DNA from: Deinococcus radiotolerans
GTDB lineage: Bacteria > Deinococcota > Deinococci > Deinococcales > Deinococcaceae
Reading direction: 5' to 3'
DNA length: 64,000 bases
NCBI RefSeq assembly: GCF_014647435.1
Contig: NZ_BMPE01000001.1
Coordinates: forward strand, 1,116,001 to 1,180,000
Part shown: piece by piece, positions 16,706-33,256 of the stretch
Layout: each line of letters starts with the position of its first letter
Position numbering within the stretch: position 1 is the stretch's first letter
The notes under the pieces: generated by a model
Database searches by the model: none
What the model saw: only the letters and a program-made list of their open reading frames with translations
What the model was told of the DNA's origin: nothing
Position numbers and translations under genes: made by a program

Positions 16706-18181
16706 ATGGTTCAGACCGCCCTGACCGTCCTGCTCGGCGCCCTGCGCGCCCTGCTCGACCTCGCCCTGCCCGCCGCGCTGGCGCTGGCCGTGCTCGCGCT
16801 GGCCCTCGGGGGCCTCGCCCTGATCGACCGGGACCGCGCCCGCCGCACGCTGAACTGGCTGGGCACCCGCGCGCCGCACCTCAGCGGATGGGCGCTGGCC
16901 GCCCTCCTGCTGGGTGCCTCACTGCTCGTACTGAACGTGTCGCGCCGCGCCGTGGACGCCCGGATCGCCGCGCAGCAGAGCGCCCGCTACGCCAACGCCG
17001 CTGACCCGGACGGCGGGCAGACCGTGCAGGTCGCGCCCAGCGCCGCCCTCCTCGAGAACCGCACGTACACCCGCAGCCTCCTGCTGCCCAACGACGTCGC
17101 CACCCGCATCCGCGTGGACAACAGCCTGGACGGCCTGCTGCCGTACCTGGGCACCCCCGGCGAGACCGTGCAGGACCTGCGCGAGAACTTCACCCGCACC
17201 CCGGCGGGGCTGCGCTACACGCGAGAGGTCGTTATGCAGTCCGAGCGTCCGCTGGACTTCGACCGCAGCGTCGTCCGCGCCGACCTGCGCTTCGTGGAGC
17301 CCGCCGGGGGGCGCGGCACGTACTACACTGCTGCCTTCCAGGCCAGCTACCGTTTCCGCAACCCGCTGGGCACGCCCGCCACGTTGCGATTCGCGTTCCC
17401 ACTCCCCGGCGGGAGCGGCACCCTCAGCGGCTTCACCCTGACCGTGAACGGGCAGGCCCTCAGTGCCAGCGACCTCCTGAACGGCAGCGTCTGGGAAGGG
17501 CAGGTGCCCGCCGGGGGCAGCGTGGACGTGCAGGTCGCGTACGCGCACCAGGGCTCCCGCGCCTGGAGTTACCAGCTCAGCCGCCGCGAGGCCATCAAGG
17601 ACCTGGACGTGACCGTCACCGCCGACCGCCCCGCCAAGTTCCAGCGGTACTCGCTGTTCCCCACCAGCCAGACCAGACCCGCCCTGGGCGGCCCCGCCAC
17701 GCTGCGCTGGCAGCTGAAGAACGCCGTGACCGCGCAGGACGTTGCCGTGGTCTTCACGCAGGGCAGCGTCCGCGAGACCCTCACCAAGGTGCACCTCGCG
17801 CAGGGGCTCGCGGTGGTCCTCGCCGCGCTGCTGATCCCGCTGTGGGCCGTCACGCGCCGCACGCCCCTCTCTCCCCTCACGCTCGGCGGCGCGCTGCTGG
17901 GTCTCGCGCTGGGCTTCACCCTCGGCGGCGTGCTGACCGCGTACCTGCCCCTCCTGCTCGCCGAGGTGCTCGGCAGCCTCCTCGGCGCGGCCCTCGCCTG
18001 GGTGATCCTCGGCGGTCCCAGACAGGCCCGCACGCCCCTGATCCCGCTGATCGCCTGCGCCGCCCTGCCCCTGGCCTTCCTGACCGGCGGCCACGCCGGA
18101 CTGATCCTCACCGTCCTGGCCGCCACGCTACTCCTCCTGCTCCTGCCCCGCGCCCGCTGGCTCGCCCCGGTCACGGCATAG
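16706..18181 (+). CDS. Polytopic membrane protein with large periplasmic domain
   Basis: 491 residues. Two N-terminal transmembrane helices (about residues 5-40 and 58-76) are followed by a ~290-residue soluble, beta-rich domain (TYYTAAFQASYRFRNPLG, LRFAFPLPGG, FTLTVNGQAL) and five or so C-terminal helices from about residue 375. The arrangement resembles inner-membrane proteins of the CreD kind, but I cannot assign the family. The ATG at 16706 is chosen because GGAG lies 5 nt upstream; a longer frame starts earlier without support. Its 3' end overlaps the convergent gene by 54 bases. Confidence 0.65.
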   Translation: MVQTALTVLLGALRALLDLALPAALALAVLALALGGLALIDRDRARRTLNWLGTRAPHLSGWALAALLLGASLLVLNVSRRAVDARIAAQQSARYANAADPDGGQTVQVAPSAALLENRTYTRSLLLPNDVATRIRVDNSLDGLLPYLGTPGETVQDLRENFTRTPAGLRYTREVVMQSERPLDFDRSVVRADLRFVEPAGGRGTYYTAAFQASYRFRNPLGTPATLRFAFPLPGGSGTLSGFTLTVNGQALSASDLLNGSVWEGQVPAGGSVDVQVAYAHQGSRAWSYQLSRREAIKDLDVTVTADRPAKFQRYSLFPTSQTRPALGGPATLRWQLKNAVTAQDVAVVFTQGSVRETLTKVHLAQGLAVVLAALLIPLWAVTRRTPLSPLTLGGALLGLALGFTLGGVLTAYLPLLLAEVLGSLLGAALAWVILGGPRQARTPLIPLIACAALPLAFLTGGHAGLILTVLAATLLLLLLPRARWLAPVTA

Positions 18182-18652
18182 GCAGGCCAGCCGCTCCCCT
18201 GACCGGGTCCGCAGCATGATCGTCAGCACAGCGCTGAACAGTACCCACAGCGTCAGGAACCCACTCCACCGGGCAGCGGCCTGCCCGGTGGAGGCGACCA
18301 GACCGACCAACAGCAGCACGGTCAGCGCCACGCTGCCCAGACGCAGCACTGGCGAGAGCCGCCGGGCCAGCTCACGGTTGCGCGCCGGATCACCCAGGTC
18401 CGGCAGGTTCAGCGCCCCCACGCGACCGGTAGAGGTGAACAGCAGGTACAGCGTCACAGAGGCCAACGGGAGGATCAGGAGGTTCACTTTTGGGCCCAGT
18501 TCGGGCGTCGCCCCCAAACTGAACCGCAGCGGCACCGTCGCCGGAATCGCGTTCCAGACCACGGCCAGCCAGATGACTTCGGCCGCCAGCAGACCCAACG
18601 TTGCCGCGCCGATGACTGAACTAAGCCGGACTGCCGAATGGGTCCCGTTCAC
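18128..18652 (-). CDS. DUF1648/SdpI-like membrane protein
   Basis: 174 residues with about four transmembrane helices. After the first helix comes NAIPATVPLRFSLGATPELGPK, the conserved extracellular motif of DUF1648 (PxxIPxHF...G.pD), found in SdpI-type immunity proteins. The residues are divergent, so only a family-like call is justified. The last 18 codons overlap the end of the convergent membrane gene. GTG start at 18652 is likely but not decided by a clear ribosome-binding site. Confidence 0.55.
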   Translation of the reverse strand: MNGTHSAVRLSSVIGAATLGLLAAEVIWLAVVWNAIPATVPLRFSLGATPELGPKVNLLILPLASVTLYLLFTSTGRVGALNLPDLGDPARNRELARRLSPVLRLGSVALTVLLLVGLVASTGQAAARWSGFLTLWVLFSAVLTIMLRTRSGERLACLCRDRGEPAGAGQEQEE

Positions 18653-18828
18653 GTCACCTGCATATCCCAGATCACGGGGGAAAGAGGCAGCAGGTGACCG
18701 CTGCCACGTCGAGATGACGAATCCTCAGGGTGGGAAGGCGCGTCACTCGGCCTGGCCTGCATCACCGAACCGCTGCACAAAGGAGAGGAGGGATCTCACG
18801 ACCCCTCCCCACCGTCATGATTCTCTGT

Positions 18829-19824
<996 letters not shown>

Positions 19825-19910
19825 GGGGAATCCTCCAGGAGGGGGTGAAGCTCGGGGCGGGGTGTTGGAACGCGCCCGCAGCGTGAGGGCGCGGCTGTTG
19901 ACCGCCCAGC

Positions 19911-19940
19911 AGCATACCTGCCGGATCATGTGGGTGTCAT
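19911..19940 (-). promoter_or_regulatory. prs promoter
   Basis: On the minus strand ATGACA (19940-19935), 18-bp spacer, TATGCT (19916-19911). This leaves an ~80-nt leader before the GGAGGA ribosome-binding site. Confidence 0.55.
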
Positions 19941-20027
19941 GGTGGGGGGGCGTGCCCGGGTGGGGAACACGGGCGGTGAACGTCCGCTCAAGGGGGACGC
20001 GGGGGTGGGGGCGCTAGGGTGGGAGGC

Positions 20028-21458
20028 ATGACGCTGGACGCCGTGGTGGTGGGGGCGGGACCGAATGGACTGTCGGCGGCGGTGACGCTGGCCCGCGCGG
20101 GCCTGCGCGTGCAGGTGCTCGAAGCGCACGACCGGGTGGGGGGTGGCCTGAGCAGCGCTGCGCTGACCCTGCCGGGCTTCACGCATGATGTGGGCTCGGC
20201 GATTCATCCGCTGTCGGTGGCCAGTCCGGCGTTCCGGGCGTGGCCGCTGCATGCGTTCGGGCTGGACTGGGTGCAGCCGGACGCGCCGGTGGCTCACCCG
20301 CTACCGGGTGGGCGGAGCGTGACGCTGGAGCGGGACCTGCACGCCACCGCCGCCGCGCTGGGCCGGGATGGGCCCGCCTGGGTGCGCCTGATGGGTCCGC
20401 TTCTGAGTGACTGGGAGGGGCTGCTGGACGACATCCTGCGGCCCCTGCCGCGCCTGCCCCGTCACCCGCTGTCCCTGGTGCGCTTCGGGCTGCGGGGCCT
20501 GCCAAGTGCGGCGTTCGTCGGGGAGACGCTGTTCCACACGCCGGAGGGGCGCGCCCTGTGGGCGGGGCTGGCGGCGCACACCAACCTGCCGCTGACTACG
20601 CCCGGCACGGCCGCCATGACGCTGGTGCTGGCGCTGCTGGCGCACGCGGTGGGCTGGCCGTTCCCGCGCGGTGGGGCGCAGGCCCTGGCGGACGCCCTGC
20701 GCGCGTACCTGGAATTCCTGGGCGGCGAGGTGCTGACTGGCGTGACGGTTCGCAGCGCCCGCGACCTGCCGCCCGCCCGCGTGACCCTGGTAGACAGCAG
20801 CCCGCGCGTCCTGCTGGGCGTGCTGGGTGACCGTGCCCCGGGCTGGTACCGCGCCGCGCTGGAGGGGTACCGCTACGGGCCGGGCCTCCAGAAACTCGAT
20901 TACGCCCTGTCCGGCCCGATGCCGTGGGCGGACCCTCGCGTGGCGCGCGCCGCGACCGTGCACCTGGGTGGACTCGCGCCGGATATTGCCGCGTCAGAAC
21001 GAGTGGCGGCCCGGCAGGTGCCCGAGCGGCCCTACGTGCTGGCCGCGCAGCACACCCTCTTCGACCCCAGCCGCGCGCCCGCCGGTGGGCACACGTTCTG
21101 GGCGTACTCGCACGTGCCGGGCGGCTTCGCGGGCGACGCCAGCAGGCCGATGGAGGCGCAGATCGACCGCTTCGCGCCCGGCTGGCGCGACCTGATCCTG
21201 GCCCGGCGGCGCACCACCGCCCCCGAGTTGCAGGCGTTCAGTCCGGTCTTCCAGCGCGGGGACGTGAACGGCGGGCGCGGCGACCTGTGGGGCCTGCTGG
21301 CCCGCCCGCTGCCCACGCCCACGCCGTACCGCACCCCGGTGAAAGGGGTGTACCTCTGCTCCAGCGCCACCCCGCCCGGTGGCGGCATTCACGGCATGAG
21401 CGGCTACCACGCCGCGCAGGCCGCCCTGCACGACGAATTCAGGCTGCGCGACCCATAA
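20028..21458 (+). CDS. FAD-dependent oxidoreductase, phytoene desaturase family
   Basis: 476 residues. The N-terminus has the dinucleotide-binding motif [19 protein letters not shown], then an acidic end of strand two ([10 protein letters not shown]) and the CrtI-like [10 protein letters not shown] segment. The C-terminus carries the family motif [20 protein letters not shown], which contacts FAD. It belongs to the CrtI/retinol-saturase superfamily. Deinococcus makes carotenoids, but no other carotenoid gene is adjacent, so a carotenoid substrate is only possible. TAGGGT (20015-20020) ends 7 nt before the ATG at 20028, which decides the start over an earlier one. Confidence 0.85.
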   Translation: MTLDAVVVGAGPNGLSAAVTLARAGLRVQVLEAHDRVGGGLSSAALTLPGFTHDVGSAIHPLSVASPAFRAWPLHAFGLDWVQPDAPVAHPLPGGRSVTLERDLHATAAALGRDGPAWVRLMGPLLSDWEGLLDDILRPLPRLPRHPLSLVRFGLRGLPSAAFVGETLFHTPEGRALWAGLAAHTNLPLTTPGTAAMTLVLALLAHAVGWPFPRGGAQALADALRAYLEFLGGEVLTGVTVRSARDLPPARVTLVDSSPRVLLGVLGDRAPGWYRAALEGYRYGPGLQKLDYALSGPMPWADPRVARAATVHLGGLAPDIAASERVAARQVPERPYVLAAQHTLFDPSRAPAGGHTFWAYSHVPGGFAGDASRPMEAQIDRFAPGWRDLILARRRTTAPELQAFSPVFQRGDVNGGRGDLWGLLARPLPTPTPYRTPVKGVYLCSSATPPGGGIHGMSGYHAAQAALHDEFRLRDP

Positions 21459-21511
21459 GATGCGGGCCGCTTCACCTCCGGTCAGAGGAGAGCGGTCCAC
21501 ATATGCAGCGG

Positions 21512-21837
21512 TCAGCGGCGGTTGGATTTGCGCAGCTTCTTCAGCTTGCTCTTGCTGCCCACCTCGGCCAGCAGCCCCTCCTGATCGAACTCGACGGCGC
21601 GGCCCGCCAGGAACGTGCCCTGCGCGAAGCTGCCGTCTTGGTTCTGCCAGCGGTGCGCCTGCCTCGCCAGCGCCTGCACCGGCTGGCCCTGGTCACCCAC
21701 GACCTGCTGCGCCTGCACGAGTGTCATGCCGGGCGTCAGGCGCGTGTACTCGTCCGGGGTGACGATCTGATCGGCGCCGCAGCTGGTCAGGGTCATCCCC
21801 AGCAGGGCCGCGCCCAGCCATCCAGTGATGTGGCGCA

Positions 21838-21841
<4 letters not shown>
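21512..21841 (-). CDS. BamE/SmpA-like lipoprotein
   Basis: 109 residues. The signal ends in a lipobox, LTSC, with the lipidated cysteine at about position 21. The mature domain resembles BamE/Smp[22 protein letters not shown], the helix pair that follows a G-M turn, then a three-stranded segment ([24 protein letters not shown]). BamE aids outer-membrane protein assembly in proteobacteria; here the role is open. The C-terminus is lysine/arginine-rich. The ATG overlaps the dnaJ stop by 4 bases, so it is coupled to dnaJ. Confidence 0.7.
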
Positions 21842-22962
<1,121 letters not shown>

Positions 22963-23108
22963 ATGTCGTGTCTCGCCGGGCGAGGCCCGACCTCCGGCCA
23001 CAGGTTAACACGACCACACTCAGGAAAAGTGGGCAGAGGGGGTGTGGGTCGTGGGCAGGACGGACCGGGCACCGCAGTCGACGCACCCCCCACATCCAAC
23101 CCCTCTGT

Positions 23109-24224
<1,116 letters not shown>

Positions 24225-24281
24225 TCAGCAGGCGAGGGCACCCGGATCACCGGGCCACCACACCTGCACGAACACGCTCAT
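24225..24281 (-). CDS. trpS leader peptide with tandem Trp codons
   Basis: Eighteen codons reading MSVFVQVWWPGDPGALAC, with TGG TGG as codons 8 and 9. The -10-like CATGCT (24294-24289) ends 7 nt before the ATG, so it is probably translated from a leaderless RNA. Its stop precedes the terminator hairpin by 14 nt. Two adjacent Trp codons are very unlikely by chance in an 18-codon frame placed exactly here. Confidence 0.75.
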   Translation of the reverse strand: MSVFVQVWWPGDPGALAC

Positions 24282-24330
24282 GCGCCGCAGCATGCCGCAC
24301 GGGGGGAACAGGAAACATCCGCCAGATGGC

Positions 24331-24386
24331 GAGGCAGGAAGCGGTGCGCGGTGACTCGCTCTCGTCCGCGCACCGCTTCCTGCCTC
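24331..24386. terminator. 21-bp perfect hairpin after tdh
   Basis: GAGGCAGGAAGCGGTGCGCGG (24331-24351) is exactly complementary to 24366-24386, with a 14-nt loop. It lies 10 nt after the tdh stop and before the trpS leader. No U-run follows. It probably ends or protects the tdh transcript; the length of the perfect stem is unusual. Confidence 0.65.
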
Positions 24387-24396
24387 CCACCCCCCG

Positions 24397-25455
<1,059 letters not shown>

Positions 25456-25462
25456 GGGGGCA

Positions 25463-25492
25463 GTTCTACCCCCGCGCGGGCCGGGGGCGCAA
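25463..25492 (-). promoter_or_regulatory. tdh promoter
   Basis: On the minus strand TTGCGC (25492-25487), 18-bp spacer, TAGAAC (25468-25463), then 7 nt to the GTG at 25455. It argues for a leaderless tdh mRNA. Confidence 0.5.
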
Positions 25493-25608
25493 CGGTGCGG
25501 TGGCCCGGGCGTCGCCTGGGCTGGACGGCTGCCTGGCACGCCCGTGCGGGGGCCTGACTTAATGATTCGTGTGCGCCGCGTGGGGCGGGGCGGCGTAGGC
25601 TGGGGCGC

Positions 25609-25746
25609 ATGATCAAGTACCGCAGGCAGAACCCCCTGGAACCCGAGAAGGACGCCGAGGTGACCGTGAACCTCACGCCGCTGCTGTTCTTCGTGGTGGG
25701 TTTCGTCGCGGTGCGCGCCCTGCTCCGCACGGTTCAGCGCAGCTGA
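25609..25746 (+). CDS. Small membrane protein (45 residues)
   Basis: A 45-codon gene reading [18 protein letters not shown] at the N-terminus, then a single hydrophobic helix (about residues 23-38) and a short basic tail. TAGGCT (25596-25601) ends 7 nt before the ATG, the leaderless layout. The charge distribution suggests a one-pass protein with its N-terminus inside. Not recognised; too short for a family call, but signal spacing and a plausible membrane protein make it more than a chance frame. Confidence 0.6.
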   Translation: MIKYRRQNPLEPEKDAEVTVNLTPLLFFVVGFVAVRALLRTVQRS

Positions 25747-25805
25747 GGGACGCGCCCGGCGCCCGTGAAAGATTCCGGGAAGAGTGGTGCGCTACGCTGG
25801 GCGGG

Positions 25806-26228
25806 ATGACGCAGCCCGCCCCGCAGCAGTTCAAGAGTGCCCTGAGTGGTCGCCTGGTCGTGCCGGGCTGGATGAACCTCGTCCCCGGCAGGGCGGACGG
25901 CATTGAGATCCAGGTGGATGTGGCCCCGGAGGACCTGGGGCGTGAGCAGGCCAGCCTGCTGATTGAGTACTGGGCGACGCCGGACGACCTGACGCTTCAG
26001 AGCGTGCTGCCCGTCCGGGCGTTCCAGGCGACCGCCGAGGGCTGGTGCGCGTTCGTGCCGCCGCAGGGGCGGGTGTTGGTGCGCGCCATTGATCCGCAGC
26101 CGAACCCGCCGGTCCTGGCGAGCCACTGGATCAACGTGGACCCCGCGACGCCCGCCGGGACGACCGTGAATGTCGCCGTGAAGTTCCCCGCGCAGACCCC
26201 AGCCATCCAGAACCTGCTGAACCCGTGA
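25806..26228 (+). CDS. Hypothetical protein
   Basis: 140 residues without a recognised domain: short beta-like segments (GIEIQVDVAPEDL, ASLLIEYWATP, TVNVAVKFP) and no signal peptide. TACGCT (25793-25798) ends 7 nt before the ATG. It overlaps the next gene by 4 bases (GTGA), so the two products are probably made together. Confidence 0.65.
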   Translation: MTQPAPQQFKSALSGRLVVPGWMNLVPGRADGIEIQVDVAPEDLGREQASLLIEYWATPDDLTLQSVLPVRAFQATAEGWCAFVPPQGRVLVRAIDPQPNPPVLASHWINVDPATPAGTTVNVAVKFPAQTPAIQNLLNP

Positions 26229-26671
26229 CCGCCCACACGCCCCTGACCCGCGAGGAGATCGCTGGGGTGGAGTTCGACTGGTTCGCCACCGACCCGCACG
26301 GGCACGTGGCGCAGTGTCTGGCCGCCGGGGATGACACGGTGCCCGCGGCGGCGCTCACGTCCGAGGAGCTGCTGGAGGCCACGCACGTGTGGCTGGATAC
26401 CCGCCCCGAGACGGAGGAAACGAACGTCCCGGCCGGGGGGTTTGATGAGCATCTGTGCGCGCCGCAGCGCCGGGGAGCGTTCGTGTACGACCACGTGCCC
26501 GGCGAGACCGGCGTGTACCGGCTGGTGGCGGCGCCGCGCACGCCCCTGACGCTGGACGCCCTCCCGGCGCACCTCCAGGCATACCTGGGCACGCTGCGGC
26601 TCCCGGTGGCGTTCGGGGCCGCTCGGCTGTTCATCGGGCCGGACGGCCACGCCCGGGCCCTGACGGACTGA
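26225..26671 (+). CDS. Hypothetical protein
   Basis: 148 residues, acidic, no signal or membrane segment. It opens with LTREEIAGVEFDWFATDPHGHVAQCLAAG, a pattern seen in small uncharacterised bacterial proteins annotated only as hypothetical. The GTG start overlaps the TGA of the upstream gene, implying translational coupling; the downstream murJ has its own promoter. Confidence 0.65.
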   Translation: MTAHTPLTREEIAGVEFDWFATDPHGHVAQCLAAGDDTVPAAALTSEELLEATHVWLDTRPETEETNVPAGGFDEHLCAPQRRGAFVYDHVPGETGVYRLVAAPRTPLTLDALPAHLQAYLGTLRLPVAFGAARLFIGPDGHARALTD

Positions 26672-26714
26672 AGCGCACCTCACCTTCATCCGTGGGCGGC
26701 GCTACAGTGGCCCG

Positions 26715-28334
26715 GTGAGCAAGTCCCCGCTGGGCCAGCCGCCCGCCCCTCCTGAACTGAACATGACCTTCGAGGACGCCGGGCCGCCCGACGCGCCCCC
26801 GCCAGCCGCACCGAAAAAGTCGCTGCGGGCAAACACGATCATCGTGATGCTGGGCACGCTCGGCTCGCGCCTGAGTGGCATCCTGCGCCAGCTGGTCCTG
26901 AATAACCTGTTCAGCGTCACGCTGCTGGAGGCGTTCAACGCGGCCGTCACGATCCCGAACCTGCTGCGGGAACTGCTGGCCGAGGGCGCACTCGTGAACT
27001 CGTTCATTCCGGTGTACAAGACGCTTGATGACGCCGGGCGCCGGAAGCTGGCGCAGGCGTTCAGTGGCGTGCTGATCGGCGTGAACCTGCTGCTGATGGC
27101 TGTGGGGATCCTGGCGGCGCCGTACCTGGTGGACCTGCTGCTGGCGAGCAGTTCGAACGTGGACCGGGAACTGACGGTGTTCATGACCCGCATGGTCATG
27201 CCGTTCCTGATGCTGATCAGTCTATCGGCCATCGCCATGGGCCTGCTGAATGCCGACGAGCACTTCCGGGAGAGCAGTTTCGCGCCCGTGGCGTTCAACA
27301 TTGCCAGTATCGCGGCGCTGCTGCTGCTGCCCAAGCAGGCCGAGTGGATGGCGCTCGGCTGGCTGATCGGTGGCGTGGCGCAGCTGGTGGTGCAGCTGCC
27401 CGCCCTGAACCGCTTCGGTCTGCTGCCCACCCCCGCCCTGATCCGCCACCCAGCGGTGGGCCGCGTGGTGCGGCAGATGGCGCCCTTCACGATGACGGCC
27501 GGCGCGCGGCAGATTCTGAACGTGTACGTGCTGCGCCTTCTGACCGACGCGCGACTGTTCGACAAGGGCACGCAGGCCGGCTACTTCAACGCGCAGGCGC
27601 TGTTCACGATGGTAAACGGCCTGTTCATCGTGTCGCCCGTCCTGGCGGTCTTCCCGCGCTTCTCTCAGGCAGCGGCCGAGAAGAACTGGACGCAGTTCCG
27701 GGCCCTGACGGCCAGCACCATCCGCACGACCACGTTCCTGGCCGCACCCATGAGTGCCCTGATGATTGCCCTGGCGCCCTACGTGATCAGCGTCATCAAC
27801 ACCCACGCGCCGCGCACCGCGGAGGAAACCGTGAAGTTCCTGGCCGGGGCCGGCATCCTGAGCAGCTGGTCCCTGGCGCTGGTGCCGTGGGCGCTGGTGA
27901 CGGTGCTCCTGCGGACCTTCTATGCTCGCGAGCGCACGCGTGAGGCCGTGACGGTCAGCGCGATTGGTTTCGTGCTGGAGGTCGGCCTGTACCGGCTGCT
28001 GGTGCCCAGCCTGGGCCTGCTGGGCTTCGGGCTGAGCACCACCATCAGCGGCCTGCTGATGACGGCCGCGCTGACCGTGCTGTACCGGCGTGCGGTGGGC
28101 TTCCCGGGACGCGAGGTGGCCGGCCACCTGCTGCGGGTCGTGCCGCTCGCGGTGCTGTCTGGCGGGGCGGCGTGGCTGGTGGCGCGCGCCCTGCCGATCC
28201 AGCCGGGTTTCATTCTGACCAGCATTCCCGTGCTGGCCCTGGCGGGTGGCGCGGGACTCGCCGTGTACCTGGGCGGCGCGCTCGCGCTGAAACTGCCGGA
28301 AGTGGCCGCTGTGACGCGGCGACTGCGGCGCTGA
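26715..28334 (+). CDS. murJ: Lipid II flippase MurJ
   Basis: Flips the peptidoglycan precursor lipid II across the cytoplasmic membrane. 539 residues with the MviN/MurJ family start (NTIIVMLGTLGSRLSGILRQ), the motif LLRELLAEGALVNSFIPV, and about 14 transmembrane helices; the first ~35 residues are a Pro-rich cytoplasmic extension. The GTG start follows TACAGT (26703-26708) by 6 nt, so the mRNA is leaderless. It is monocistronic. Confidence 0.93.
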   Translation: MSKSPLGQPPAPPELNMTFEDAGPPDAPPPAAPKKSLRANTIIVMLGTLGSRLSGILRQLVLNNLFSVTLLEAFNAAVTIPNLLRELLAEGALVNSFIPVYKTLDDAGRRKLAQAFSGVLIGVNLLLMAVGILAAPYLVDLLLASSSNVDRELTVFMTRMVMPFLMLISLSAIAMGLLNADEHFRESSFAPVAFNIASIAALLLLPKQAEWMALGWLIGGVAQLVVQLPALNRFGLLPTPALIRHPAVGRVVRQMAPFTMTAGARQILNVYVLRLLTDARLFDKGTQAGYFNAQALFTMVNGLFIVSPVLAVFPRFSQAAAEKNWTQFRALTASTIRTTTFLAAPMSALMIALAPYVISVINTHAPRTAEETVKFLAGAGILSSWSLALVPWALVTVLLRTFYARERTREAVTVSAIGFVLEVGLYRLLVPSLGLLGFGLSTTISGLLMTAALTVLYRRAVGFPGREVAGHLLRVVPLAVLSGGAAWLVARALPIQPGFILTSIPVLALAGGAGLAVYLGGALALKLPEVAAVTRRLRR

Positions 28335-28436
28335 CCGGCTGGGCTGAGGTCGCGGCGCACCCACCGGCGCGCCGCGCCTGCTGTGTGGTTCGCCCAGCGG
28401 GTCGTGCGGAAGGTTCAGGAAGCAACCGGGCTACGC

Positions 28437-28826
28437 TCAGGGCGTGCCGTCGGTTGCTGCGCGGTACGCGGCCTGCACCCGCCTGAGCCCCGGAGCCAGG
28501 GTCAGGGCGCGCAGGAGGGGCCCCTCGATACTCAGGACGCCCCCGGTCATGGCGGCCACCGGATTGAGGTCCCCGCGCCAGAAGTCGTGGGCGCGCGGCC
28601 CGCTGAGATGAAACGTGAGGTCCGCCGGGCCGCGCCGCGCCGCTTCGCCCCGGCTCAGGGTGACCTCGCCGTGACTGCCGTCCACCAGCACGCAGGCGTC
28701 CGGAGCCGAGTGGATGAACCTGAGGCGCAGCCGGGCCTGGGCGGGCGTCGGATCGGCCGCCTGCAGGAACACCTGCGTCAGCTGCTCTTCAAGAAGGTCG
28801 CTCGCTGCGGGCCAGGAACTGGACAT
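28437..28826 (-). CDS. SCP2 sterol-binding-domain protein
   Basis: 129 residues resembling the SCP2 fold: a beta-sheet half (RLRLRFIHS, CVLVDGSHGEVTLS), then ADLTFHLSGPRAHDFWRG and AAMTGGVLSIEGPLLRALTLA, matching the D-x-x-(hydrophobic)...G.......G.(hydrophobic).G pattern where these proteins bind lipids. No enzymatic domain is fused. Likely role is binding a hydrophobic ligand. It is convergent with murJ. Confidence 0.65.
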   Translation of the reverse strand: MSSSWPAASDLLEEQLTQVFLQAADPTPAQARLRLRFIHSAPDACVLVDGSHGEVTLSRGEAARRGPADLTFHLSGPRAHDFWRGDLNPVAAMTGGVLSIEGPLLRALTLAPGLRRVQAAYRAATDGTP

Positions 28827-28992
28827 GAGGTCAGCTCAGCGTGAACGCCGCCTGCACACTGTAATAAATCCCGCCAGACCGCGGCCAGGACGATGAATTC
28901 CACCCTTCATGAAGCGTGCGGGCCTACACTCTGCGGGGCGGACCCGTGGTGTCCTGATCGGGCAGGACAATATCTACTGTTGGAGGTCAAGC

Positions 28993-29289
28993 ATGAATCA
29001 GCAGCTACAGCAGACCATTGCCGCCCTTTCGGGTGGTCTTCAGGGCGTGCCCGCCGATGCCGCGGTGGAGAACGTCACGACCTGGCACCAGACGCTGGAC
29101 GGCGTTCCCGGCGCCGAGACGGTGGTCGAGCACCTGGCGAGCCTGAAGGCCGCGCTGGAACAGGGTGACCTTGAGGGCGCCGCGGCCCTCCTGCCGGACC
29201 TGGGTGCCGCCACCGAGGCCCTGGCCCCCGCAGCGCCCGAAGCGGATCAGGACGGCCTGCGTCAGCTGGCCGCCGCACTTCAGGGCTGA
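28993..29289 (+). CDS. Hypothetical small helical protein
   Basis: 98 residues, almost entirely helix-forming and acidic (MNQQLQQTIAALSGGL, ETVVEHLASLKAALEQGDLEG), with no signal or known domain. Unlike its neighbours it has a true ribosome-binding site, GGAGG 6 nt before the ATG. A TACACT box (28925-28930) would give a ~55-nt leader that includes the inverted repeat GTCCTG-N6-CAGGAC (28951-28968). A strong hairpin follows the stop. Confidence 0.65.
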   Translation: MNQQLQQTIAALSGGLQGVPADAAVENVTTWHQTLDGVPGAETVVEHLASLKAALEQGDLEGAAALLPDLGAATEALAPAAPEADQDGLRQLAAALQG

Positions 29290-29307
29290 ACGCCCCCTCA
29301 TCGCGTG

Positions 29308-29331
29308 GGCCCCGTCCGGGTGGATGGGGCC
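29308..29331 (+). terminator. Intrinsic terminator
   Basis: GGCCCCGTCC (29308-29317), GGGT loop, GGATGGGGCC (29322-29331): 10 bp with one G-U, followed by TTCAGTCT. It lies 19 nt past the upstream stop. Confidence 0.75.
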
Positions 29332-29463
29332 TTCAGTCTGCCTCTGCGCCTGCCTGACCACCGGACGGCGCTCCGCCAGGTCCAGCGCCCTTCAGAGCGT
29401 CCATCCGGGTCGTACCGGGCCACCATACATGCTCCGGGCAGGCCAGCGGTTCAGCAGACCCGT

Positions 29464-30036
29464 CTAGAGGCGGATGCCGAGCAGGGCGTAGCCGAGCAGG
29501 GCAAGTTTCTCGCGCAGGATGTACTGGCGGCTGGTGTGGGGGCTCAGGGGGCTGGCACTGACGTTGGCGTTCATGTTCAGCGCGCGGGCCAGTGCCAGGG
29601 CGCGCGGGGCGTGCGCCTCGTCGGTGACCAGCGTGACGGGCGTGCCGCCGGGCAGGGCCGCGCGGGCGTTCTCGAGGTTCTGGACGGTGGTGCGGCTGCG
29701 TTCCTCGGCGATCAGGGCGGCGCGGGGCACGCCGTGCTCGTTCAGGTAGGTGGTGCCCACGCGGCCCTCGGTGAAACGGTCGCCGGGCTGCCTGCCCCCG
29801 GTGACCACGACGCGCTTCACGTGGCCCTGCTGGTACAGGGTCAGGGCGTGGTCCAGCCGGCGCTGGAAGGCGGGGCTGGGTCGCCCGTCGTATTGCGCGG
29901 CCCCCAGGACGATCAGGGTGGCGTTGGGAATGGGGGCGTTGGGGACGCGCAGGGGGGGCGCGGTCAGGAAGCCGGTGAGGAACAGGGCGGTGACCGCGAG
30001 GGGAATGATGGAGAGCGTGGCGCCCCGGGGTCGCAT
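29464..30036 (-). CDS. YdcF/SanA-like DUF218 protein
   Basis: 190 residues: an N-terminal membrane anchor (about 8-26), then the DUF218 core with the conserved starts LIVLGAAQYDGRPSPAFQRRLDHAL, VVVTGG near residue 75, and a YLNEHGVP...ERSRTTVQNLENAR segment, the E-x-x-(S/T)-x-(T/S)-x-x-N motif of this family. Members such as SanA and ElyC affect the envelope. Minus-strand TAGGCT (30048-30043) ends 6 nt before the ATG. Confidence 0.82.
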   Translation of the reverse strand: MRPRGATLSIIPLAVTALFLTGFLTAPPLRVPNAPIPNATLIVLGAAQYDGRPSPAFQRRLDHALTLYQQGHVKRVVVTGGRQPGDRFTEGRVGTTYLNEHGVPRAALIAEERSRTTVQNLENARAALPGGTPVTLVTDEAHAPRALALARALNMNANVSASPLSPHTSRQYILREKLALLGYALLGIRL

Positions 30037-30226
30037 GGCCGCAGCCTAGCATGAAGGGAATATGAATCCTGAGGAGTTTCCCGCAGAGGGTTCATGTGCT
30101 GCGTGGCCCGGCGCGGGAGCTCGGCGTGTGCCGCCCATGAGGGTGTATTGATCCTCTTCTTCCGGAAGCGTGAGGGGGGGCGTGCTACGCTCACCCCTGA
30201 CTTCCTGTCGGGGAGCACCACTGCCT

Positions 30227-33136
<2,910 letters not shown>

Positions 33137-33152
33137 CGGTTCAGTCCGCCAC

Positions 33153-33184
33153 GTCCCGCTGCCTCAGTTGGAGGTCGGCGGGAC
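33153..33184. terminator. Hairpin after topA
   Basis: GTCCCGC (33153-33159) pairs with GCGGGAC (33178-33184). Loop of 18 nt, no U-run; weak. Confidence 0.35.
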
Positions 33185-33256
33185 CTGCCGTGCCGGTCGC
33201 CTGGCCCGCCTTGGCCATTTCCTGGCTGTGGGCGCCCACGCGGGCCAGGGCGTGAT

